Source: Steromphala cineraria (lineage: Eukaryota > Mollusca > Gastropoda > Trochida > Trochidae). Taken from it: DNA of 64,000 nucleotides. Of this stretch, positions 43,801 to 55,800 are shown in pieces (the first letter of the stretch is position 1; each line of letters starts with the position of its first letter). A model generated the notes under the pieces. It did no database searches and was not told the origin of the DNA. It saw only the letters and a list, made by a program, of their open reading frames with translations. Location of the stretch: NCBI GenBank assembly GCA_916613615.1, contig OU744726.1, positions 17,983,515 through 18,047,514 of the forward strand, in the 5' to 3' direction. Position numbers and translations under genes: made by a program.

Positions 43801-46800
43801 ATATGGTGACGGTTTATTGTTACTGAGTCCTAAGCTGATGAAGTCTGAAGTCTGATGAAGTCTGATGAAGTCTGGTGAAGACTGACTCTATTCACTTTAC
43901 TCTTTGGCTGTGAGCTCGAAAGGCAGCAAACATACATATTAAAAACGTCCTTTCACTGCACATTGATATAGAAAAGAAACGTAAAAGACACAATAGCTGT
44001 CTACCTGAACTATGAAATGTAAGTATTGGATTGCTGTGCATCAATTAAGATACACCCACTGACAGGATAACAACCCTGATATCTTGCCATATGGTTTGGA
44101 AGCTGGCATATAAATCTTTCCAAAACTAGTGGGCAAAATTAAACGGCTACGGCTTTCAGTTGGACATAACACGAAACGAACCCAATGGATTTAATTATAT
44201 AATGATATGTCCAACTCTTTCAAAAAAGTGAGCGAGCAATTAGGTTAATTGAAACGTAGCCCAAACTCCCTAATGTGATGGCCAGGATCTTATGTTGTGT
44301 CTGAAAAACGCTCCGTGATTTACGTCATAAAAGACATACATGTATACCTTGGGTCACTCTGTATGCTTATACAGTAGCATTAATTTACTAATGAGTTTAT
44401 AAATCTAGACTTATACTAGGAACATAACCGTTCTGAATGAGGTTCATGATTTTGGAATTTATTTATTTATTTGTAGTAGAGCAAACACGCAACCATTGAG
44501 AAGGAAACTTAAAAAAAATGTGAGTGGAATACAGAAATAAAGAAATAATGATGATCTTGTGTTTTGACATTCACCAGTCTACTTTGAAACCTAACAAGCG
44601 AAATCTTACACATAAAATATACACATAAAACAGAAACGGCATGACTTGAATTCAATCAATCATTGAATTAACTATGATTGACTATGATTTACTTTTGATT
44701 GACATTTAGAATAAAATTAATGAGACAATGATTTAATAAGTAACGTAAATAAATGTAATGAATTTTGATAAGAAGTATAGGAAATTAGTTCTTCCAATGT
44801 GAAAACGAAAAATACTATCTTTATGTATGTAGCCACACGATTTGATTACTCTGCAATAAAATCAATTTATCTCTGGATAGATATCACTTGGGAGAATTAA
44901 TATATGGTCTCCATGTTTTTGTTAACTTTTTAAAAATAAAGGAATGATTTTATCAGTCCAGACGATACCTTGCAACCCATAACTATTACAAACGTAGACT
45001 AGGAATAAGCATCAAATTTAATAGCAAATAGAATACAAACTTGTCTACGAAAAATAATCAAAACATGAACAGGTTATTTCAAGGGTCATACCTTTCGGGA
45101 ATTGATATACTAATCATATGGTATTATGAATTATTGTGGACTAAATGCACCCAAGTACAGGACTTCTGTTGGTAGTTTAAGTGACATTCTATAGACATAA
45201 TAGCTAGTAATGTAATTTTTATTTTTTGGCCTGTTTTCGATGCAGGATTAAACTTTTTGAATACATAAGATTATCGCAGTAACATATACAATACTAATTT
45301 CTAATTGTTACAATCTTGATAGAAGCTGAAGACAAGACTATTTCTTCTCAATATCACTTTATTGCGACTTGCTTTATCCTTCATTTCTATCAGGAACATT
45401 AAATGGATATATCCCAGTCACAGGAATTTGAAAATAATCAATATGTATAATGATAAACAACATAGATAGCAATACTCCAAGCCCTATAAAATAGGCTAAG
45501 AGAAGGACATGTTCAGTGATGCGAAATCGTGACCTCGGTCCATTTCAGGGCTGAAATCTAATATTTTACACAATATCATTTTCCATTATTTACAGCCAAT
45601 TATTTTTACGGTTTCATACTATTCGCATACCACTAAAGATTCTTGTAAATACACCGACTTTTGCCAAAACCAACGACGATACATCGATTGAAATGAACTT
45701 ATCACCAGTATCATCGTGAGACAGACGCCTTAGACATGACTCGGCACCATTTTGAAATTCTATCTTTTTATGCAAGTTGATTGTTGAAATAGACATGGTT
45801 TTGAACTCGCTGTTTTCAAGTTGACCAATCAGGGTCACTTCCGTCAAGGGTTTCTGTCTGGCGGAAGTGTAGAGCTTGTCTGCCCTTAAGGCGATTGTAG
45901 AGGGAAGGGGTATTTGTTTGATTACTTTCAAATTCCTATGATTAACCTTAGAAAGATCACAAAGTGACCCTATTAAACTATTGCTTTGTGTTTTAAGTTA
46001 AAGTGTTACAAGACCGAAACAATCATAATCGGTCAACACACAAAAGAAGAATTCAAAACAAACAATTGCAACGATATGCCTCTCCAATGGTCAAATGATA
46101 TTTTTGAATTCTTGGAATTCACTTTACCAGGCGTTTAATGAAAATCTCCCAAACATGGATATCCTAAATTTCCAAAGACATCAAATAAAAATGACATATG
46201 GAGTCGCATTAAGAAAGACTTCGAATGAAGAATCTCTCATTTCACATTCTTTTAACACAAGATTGTAAATTTTCTTTAAAATCTTATTTAAAACAACATG
46301 AATACTTGTTCTCTCCACAAAACTGAGAGTTCAAATGAAAAATTACCTTTCTGAATGTTTTTAAAAATACATTTTTGTGTGAGATGAGAAACCCCTTGCT
46401 TCATAGCAAAAATATCTATACTATCAATTATAGACTTCGTATTTAAATTGGAGAACATCTCTACACGAGCAGATAAAAATAAAAACAATTGAATTTATCA
46501 TTTTAGTAATCTAAAAAGGATCAAATTCTTATAATGGAAATGATAAACGAAACATTAAGATTTCGGAAATTACACTTTAATTTTATGTCATCATCCTTGG
46601 TGATCTGAAGTTGAATACTTTTTAAAAATCATCTTTCATAATGAGGAAACGAATTTCGTAAAAGTTGTTAAAATATTAATATCACCACCACTTATTATTA
46701 TTTCAAACAAACATTCTCAACAACATTGAAAAACTATATCAGAAGACAAATGGCCAAGCTCCAAATGGTATTTATCCAAATCAAACCAGTGTTTCATATC

Positions 46801-49800
46801 AATATAAATACCCATAGCTCAAGATTACATACATCTTTGTTGCAACAACACTCTTGATAATACTCCTTTTTAAGCTGTAGAATGATTAAAATGGAAATAT
46901 TTAGAAGAATTTTTTATGTTATCTTCAGTTTAAAAACTAAGCAAATAAACATTAAGTTTTAAAATATTAACACAATGTATTAGACTCAAAGTCATATATT
47001 TAGTTTTTTAAAGGGACAGTAGCACGTGTTTTGATAATTTTATATATTTTAAATTTTTCACTGATAATTGCCAATTCATGTTAAATGTATTACTTTGACA
47101 GTGTCAAAAATCTTATTACACAAGCCAATCATCCATAGTCAGAAGATTCACATTAAAGGGACCCGCCGTCGCCAACACAAATGGCCTTCGGCCCGTGCTT
47201 AGAAGCCTGCTCATTAATGAGCTGAGCTACGCTTTACCGCTGAGATGGGGAGAAGAGAGCGGTTTAGGGTTCGCTTTTCTTTAGGGGAATCCCCTCGTTA
47301 ATCATGCGCGCTGATATGTTAATAATACATCCACTACTTTTGACATAACGTTTAGGTTTCGTAAGAGTATTTTAATTTTAATATCAAAACGAATGCGCTT
47401 GCCAAGACATTGTAAGTTTTCAACTTTCCCTAATGACTGGAGCAAAAAATATCAAAACGAATGCGCTTGCCAAGACAAAGCGTCATGAAACTTACTCAGT
47501 GAAACAATGCTGGGGATTTTCTAATTCTTATAAATTTATGTTTTTAATTATGCTATTTTCATACAATCTCATTTGATGTCTGAATTATATGACAACTGTA
47601 AAGTGTTTTTAAAAGGAAATTGTATACACACAGTGTATTGTCTGTATATCATGAACGCATTCTTGCTTGTTTATTTAGAGTCCTCTTTGTTTAAATCACC
47701 ACAAAATGTTATAAATCTGTTTATATCGGAGTGGTATAACGATAAGAATTTTGCTTATCAACAAAATTGATATCAACAAGTTGTGATACAAATGTTTTGG
47801 AAAAGTTTGTTTAAAAAGTTATCAAATAGAAGAATAATTTCTGTCTAGTGTAAAATATGAAGATAATCAATTATTAAAATAAACAAAAATTCAAATACCA
47901 TTCAACTTCATTGGATAGTTTATACTAAGAAAGGACACGGGAATTTTCTATTAAGCAACGTATACTATTTGCTACAAATGATTGGCGAAACCTGCGTCTA
48001 TACGGTAGTGAAGAGTAACAGTGTGGGTTAAATAATTTTTCAATTAATTTGGTTTCATCTAGCTGATGCTGTAGACAACTTCAAAATGAGGCATACCAAA
48101 TAATTTACATTTGAAAACCTACATGTTGACATATAAACGGATCCCTTAGCTTTTGAATTTTCACAATTTCTTTGTGTTTGTGTTCAGATTTATGAATCGT
48201 GAATAAGAGTGAATACTCAAATAAGCGTTGTACAGCCCATTCGCCAATTGTTTGTGTTTATTGTTTGAAATAAAACAATGTTTAAACCAATCACTTTCAA
48301 AAAATGTTGCTGCTCATTATAACTGCAGCGAGACAACTAATAGGAAGGAAAGGTAAGGGGTTTGGAAATTGAAACAGTTTTCTCATCTATTCATTTTGTT
48401 TTGTGACTTTTCATGGTTAAATAACATCGGTTTGAATATGTGTGATACACTGAACAGCCTGAAATAACACTTGATATAACGGGGAACTGTCATTTGATTT
48501 TGTGTATTATGGAGCCGGATGTTACAGATAGAACAGGTGTGAGGTGTCAGTTTATTGACGTCAAGTGACTCTAGTCATGTGTCGTAACAGGTCATATAAC
48601 TTCCGGGTCACTGTTTGATGGCGCCATCCTGTCTGGTTGAGTGGACAATGGATACACATACAATACATATACAAGACAATTGCCGCCAATTAAACGTTAT
48701 TTCAATCCCCGACAGGATGTCTAGCTTTCAAAACCAAATGAGGCTGTAAAACATTATATCTGACTAATGAAAACCAGTAGGTGAACGTTTAATCGTCCGC
48801 AACAAATTTCCATTATTGAACACTTCTAATATGGTTCTTATTTACGATCTACAGAATACAAAATTAAATAGAAATTATATCCCAACTTCAAAAGATGTGT
48901 TATCGATAACGTATTGATGATAAATAACCAAATCCTAATCGTTGCTTTTTCAAATTATATGACTGTCCCTCATTTAGATAATGATAAGTCTAAACTTCGG
49001 TATATGTGCGATGACTGCGCACCCGAAGGAGACGCTTATTTTGCTGTACTACCGTTCATTATCCTCACATTATCGTGAATATTATCATATTTTGGAAACT
49101 ACGTATTACTGATATTTCATACGCAGTTGAAACAGCACACCGTTTAATAAATGAATTGGTAAATAATAGATTAAATTTATTTTTTTAAATAATATCGTAA
49201 TTATTAATTATACGTCAAAGAATATTGTCTTGCATGTCTAATGTAACAGGATATTTGAAAGACAACACATTTATTTTTTATTTGTATTATTTTTTAGTAA
49301 TTGAAATTGAAATTATTTAGAAATTTTCAAAGAAAACAGTAATCCAATACCAAAAAAATGTGTTGTAATGATGATTTAGTAATAATGTTATGACATATGC
49401 AAAAGCTATTCTATTCAGAATTTGTAGATGCATTAATTTGTTACCAAAACAACTCACTGTCACAGTGAGATAACTCAATCAATCATGATAAATTAAAGCC
49501 GCATTATAGCGGTTTAAACAATGTATTTGATTAAACAAACAACTCAATCAGAGGAACCGAAGAGTTGACGTAAACCGTTTCACTGTCACAGTCAAGCTCC
49601 GTACAGCGATGAATAATCAACACTGCTGCGGAGCTTAGGAGAGACTCGGCGCACGGTAGCGAGCCACTAATTAATAAATGTGATGCAACACATTTACGGG
49701 GACTGCGTCTCGCTTTAAGTAGCAAGTACTGCATCAAAAAAGGATACTTGTAGACCTGACACTTAATAATATTATATACCAATTCGTTTATTAAACAGTG

Positions 49801-52800
49801 TGCTGTTTCAAACTGCGTAAGAAATATCAGTTATACGTAGTTTCCAAAATATGATAATATTCACGATAATCTGAGGATAATGAAGGGTAGTCCAGCAAAA
49901 TAGATGTCTCCTTCGGGTGCGCAGTCATCGCACATATACCGAAGTTTAGATAATCATTATCTAAATGAGGGACAGTCATGTAATTTGAAAAAGCATCGAT
50001 TACGATTTGGTTATTTGTCACCAATACGTTATCGATAACACAGACAGACAGATATTGTTTATTATAGTGTCACAAGTTAAATATACATTGTAAAAAGCAT
50101 GATTAAAAGACATAATATATATTTAACAACCAGCCAATTTTTGGCTTATGAGACACTTTACAAGATAAAACAGTGTACAATATATTCGTAAATATAGGTA
50201 TGTAAAAGTAGCGATAATACGGGCTTAAAATTTAAAAAAAAATAGATAAATAAGTAAATACATGTAAGAGTTATAAAAATAATTGCCTTCTAAAACACAT
50301 ATTCCTTATTGTTGTACTGATACATTTAATGCGTTTTGGGCTGTTTTCCGATAAATAGGTCCTAAGGTCCCGTTGCATTATAACAATCTAAATTAAAATT
50401 GCTTCTTTGATCATTGTAAAAGTGGCATTCTGAAATAAAATGAACTTCTGTTTCAACATTTTGACAAAATCGACAAATTCTACTCTCTAATGGGGTGGGG
50501 GGTCTGCAGTGTCGTCCTGTCTCTACGTATAAGGGGAGGCTTCCACATCGTAGGCGATGGATTATCTTCGTTTTCTCTTGATTAACATTCAGACGCCATT
50601 TAGAACACCACGTTGTTACCACATCCAATATTCGCTGCAGCTTGTAAAGATGAGATATTTTTTTCTATTTAATTTTGTATTCTGTAGATCGTAAATAAGA
50701 ACCATATAAGTGATCAATAATGGAAATTTGTTGCGGACGATGAAACGTTCACCTATACTGATTTTCATTAGTCAGATATAATGTTCTACAGCCTCATTTG
50801 GTTTTGAAAGCTAGACATTCTGTCGGGGATTGAAATAACGTTTAATTGGCGGCAATTGTCTTGTATATGTCTTGTATGTGTATCCATCGTCCACTCAACC
50901 AGACAGGATGGCGCCATCAAACAGTGACCCGGCAGTTATATGACCTGTTACGACACATGACTAGAGTCACTGGACGTCAATAAACTGACGTCTCACACCT
51001 GTTATCTGTTACATCCGGCTCCATAATACACAACATCAAATGACAGTTCCCCGTTATATCAAGTGTTATTTCAGGCTGTTCAGTGTATCACACATATTCA
51101 AAACGATGTTATTTAACCATGAAAAATCACAAAACAAAATGAATAGATGACAAAATTGTTTCAATTTCCAAACCTCTTACCTTTCCTATCTATTAGATGT
51201 CTCGGCAGTTATTATGAGCAGCAACGTTTTAATAAAGTGATTGGTTTAAACATTGTTTTTTTTTAAAACAATAAACACAAACAATTGGCGAACGGGCTGT
51301 ACAACGCTTATTTGAGTATCCACTCTTATTCACGATTCATAAATCTGAACACAAACACAAGAAATTGTGAAAATTCAAAAGCTAAGGGATCCGTTTAAAT
51401 GTTTACATGTAGGTTTTCAAATGTTAATTATTTTGAAGTTGTCTACGGCATCAGCTAGATGAAACCAAATTAATTGAAAAAATGATTTAACCCACACTGT
51501 TACTCTTCACTACCGTATAGACGCAGGTTTCGCCAATCATTTGTAGCAAATAGTATACGTAGCTTAATAGAAAATTCCCGTGTCCTTTCTTAGTATAAAC
51601 TATCCAATGAAGTTGAATGGTATTTTTTTGGAATTTTTGTTTGTTTAATGATTGATTATCTTCATATTTTACACTAGACAGAAATTATTCTTCAATTTGA
51701 TAACTTTTTAAACAAACTTTTCAAAAATATTTGTATCACAATTTGTTGATAAAATTAAGTGTTTTATAAATTTAACTAAATTGAAACGTTTATTTCCTAA
51801 TTTGAAATTATTAAACAAACAATAGCCAAATACACATATTTTGTAAATAAACCATGACATGTTCCTTATCTTGTTTTTGGAGCGGTTTTTTTTAATGGTT
51901 ATACCACTCCGATATAAACAGATATATAACATTTTGTGGTGATTTAAACAAAGAGGACTCTTAATAAACAAGCTAGAAGGCGTTCATGATATACAGACAA
52001 TACTGTTTGTATACAATTTCCTTTTAAAAACACTTTACCGTTGTCATGTGATTCAGACATCAATTGAGATTGTATGAAAATAGCATAATTAAAATTTTTT
52101 TTTATCAGAATTAGAAAATCCTTAGCATTGTTTCACTGAGTAAGTTTCATGACGCTTTGTCAATACTCCAGTCATTAGCGAAACTTGAAAACTTACAATG
52201 TCTTGGCAAGCGCATTCGTTTGGATATTAAAATTAAAATACTCTTACGAAACTAAAACATTATATATATATAGAGAGAGAGAGATATTATTTATTACAGT
52301 CTCGCCCAATACAATATATGTCAAAAGTAGTGGATGTATTATTAACCAATCAGCGCGCATGATTAACGAGGGGATTCCCCTAAAGAAAAGCGAACCCTAA
52401 ACCGATCTCTTCTCCCCATCTCAGCGGTAAAGCGTAGCTCAGCTCAATATTGAGCAGGCTTCTCAGCACGGGCCGAAGGCAATTTGTGTTGGGGACGGCG
52501 GGTCCCTTTAAAGGGGGTTTGCGTCTTCCATAAAAATGTGTCTCATACTGAGGCTTCGTTAGCTCGTTAGCGGCAGAGCTTGCGAGCTCAGCACAGCGCT
52601 AATGAAAACATACGCTGTAAGGAGCTTAGAGCTCGTCATCGCAAGGGGCTTTATATGCTTATTGTTGTATAATCATGTACAATTTAAAGGCCAAATGCAA
52701 TTCATATACTTTGATTGTGAAAATAATGAACGTATGGAAAATAATTGTAAAAAGTTTCCTATAACTACCTTCCTATGTTAGCTGCTGTTATGCATTATCA

Positions 52801-55800
52801 TGTTCAAATATCATAATCGAGCCTGTATTTTTCCGAAGAAATTGCTTCACCAGATCACGAGCACATGTAACAATAATTCCTCTTCTTCTGCGTTGTGGTA
52901 CACTTCCCTTAGAACGTGGTAGATTTTCCCGCCCTGTGACACCTCTTGTTGATAGGATTTGTCGTCACTGTAGTCGTCAGGCTGTCGAAGACGAAGTTCA
53001 CTTCTTAGTTAATTGTCCATATTCCTCAGATCTCCGGTATGACCTGTTCCAAAATGTTTGTATTTCGTACCCGAGTTTCACCCAGTTGTCAGATATTGAG
53101 AAAACTGCATTCCTCATACAACTAGACACTATCGTCAATCCACTGGCTATCCGTATGTATCGGTGTAAGATGTCAACTCAATCATAATAATCCATATTCT
53201 AGCCCTTCAATGTCGGAGATATTTCTTTGTATCTTTATCTTTTAATATCTAACTTGTATGCACAATGTCTTGTGTGTCTCATTCGCCATAATTGGCCTGG
53301 TGTTTGTATATTATTTTATGTTTTTAAACTGTCACTGTACCCGATTATTCACAAAACATGTGACACAATAATAAAATATTTTGTCTTGTCTTGTCTTGTT
53401 TGTGATTGTGTTCACACCAATCAGGGGGAGCGACCTGGATTTATCCACGCCTTTAGGTGGGTAAACATTAGTTATGTATTGATGAGCTGAACTGAATATA
53501 ACACCCTACAATAAATACCGAGATAATAATGTGATGGAAGATTTACACTTTACAACATGTTGGTAACCAAAATGGATGAATTCCTCCATAGTTATCGTTA
53601 TTTTATCTTGAGTAATACGTTGACAACCAAAAAAAACAAAAACATTTATTTCCTCCTATTTTTCTCTAATTCTTCTGTATTATAATGATTTTGTTTCCGA
53701 AAGTATAACTTTTTCATCATATAAATACAAAATAAATAGGCAAATGCTTGGGCGACCACAAGTTTGACCCATTTTGAATCAAGTCACATCTCTTACGCTG
53801 ATGGAACTTCGGCAGGAAGACGGGGGGTAAGTAAAATTTTATTTGAAGTTGCAATATGATATTAATTTAATTTGTGTATGTTTCTTTTGCTATATTGTAT
53901 GCATATTGAATACGCATTTATAACTGTAAATTTGAAAGAAGTGATAATGACAATGAATGATTACAATATTCTCTTACCCTGGAACAAAATGATAAGTAAA
54001 TTTGTGATTTATTTACGGTTTAAAATTATGGTGGTCAATAACACCTACATATTACTCTTTTGTTTATTCGTGCTCGTCAACTGCAGCCAGGGAGGTGAAA
54101 CGAGATTGCAGTGGTTGTTTGAACCAGACCTTGTAAGTACATGTACTATAAACATAACTGATGTTACGTTATGTTAATTGATATGGCCGATCATTTCCTG
54201 TTCTGAGGACAGCTGTGCTTTATTGCTATGTGGCTGACTGATTGATTATAACCTATAAGATAACACTTGTTATTTAGAACTGCCGGTCTTTGCATGCATG
54301 AGAGGACTTCTGATAAAGGAATTCAGCACCGGATAGCCTAATTTACTGTGTATTTCAGAACTCCAGATATGCTTTTGCCTATGTGGGTAACATGGGTATT
54401 TTGAAAACTGAGTGGGTATTTCTAATTTTAAGTGGGTATTCATACATTTTGATACCCAGCGCTTTTTCGAAATATAGGTATTCAATTCAAATAACAATTT
54501 AGTAAGTTATAAAATTTTAAACAACAATAAGTGCAAACTGTATTCACTCCTTTAGTTTATTGTCATCAAGTAAAAGTAAAAATAAACAATTGAAAAACAC
54601 ATTCTGAAGCATGAGTTTACTGTGTTCATTAGGTCATTTTGTAAGTAAAACGATAGTGTTCTCATAGCAGTATGTTGAATCTTGTAACCACGTCTGCTGG
54701 TCATTGCTTTCAAGTCATAAGTGTACACTGGTCATGAAGAAGGGCTAAAATGTTTGAATGATTTTTTTTATAGCAAGGCCGCCAATTATCTAAACAAATT
54801 GTACAAATAGCTGACGGAAGAAACTTTTATTTCGTTCTGGTTTATCAAGAAACAGCAGAACATTCGAGGTTTCAAACACGATAAAAATAAGAGGGTGTTT
54901 TATTGATTAAAATCCCCTGTCACATATGAAAATTAATCTTAAAAAGCATACGAAAATGACTGATGGAGTTCAGGATGGGAAAGTTTGTTTTTGTACTTGA
55001 ATCACCGTTAGCAAAATTTTGATTATCATTTGTCTACTAATAGCCTAGCATTGTATATATAGAAAGACGTTTTTACAAACATATTAGAGTCAATATTCTG
55101 AAAACAAAGACATAAATCCGAGGCTGAACGGTAACTCATGCTAGTTCTGGGTGTACATATAATATTACCAGGCTTGAGCATCAAGTAGCCTTCAAACTCC
55201 TCACACAACTGGCAACCAATAGGTCAGTGTTTCCGACGTGTGGTAAATTTCCGTTATTAATTTTTATAAGTGTCTTCAAAATTGAGATTTTCTCGTAGCT
55301 ATTTCGATTGATGTAATTGGAAGGATATGCACACTGATTTTGTTGTATTGGGTAAATACGCACTCTTATTTTTGAGTAGTGTAAACGGGAATATTTAGTG
55401 ATTTTCTACACACAAACTATTATTTTTCTTGCGTATTTTGCCTTTTTTGCGTATAATACGCAAATACGCAGCTTATCTGGAGCTCTGCGCGGCGGCCGAG
55501 TATTTATTATGTTCGAAATGAATCCATTGTTAATTTTCTTTTCCATCATTTTGCTAATAAAAGACAAGTTACTTAAAACATCTACATTCTACAAATATTT
55601 GAGTATCGGGAAGATGTATGGCAAATATTGAAATGTTAGTAAATTGCTAATAGCCTTATTTGGTACCTTGATCTTGGTCGTAAAGCCATGTATGCATTGT
55701 ATTGTCAATTTGGCATTAGGACAAGTCCCTTTTCATTATGTAATCAAATGAATTCTTTCATGTTTAGGGCCACCATTGGGGAGTCAGTTGACATTGCTGC

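Noticed and set aside
47210..47270. tRNA-like words in the foldback ends (tagctcagct, ggtaaagcg)
   Set aside because: No B box at the right distance and no cloverleaf could be formed.
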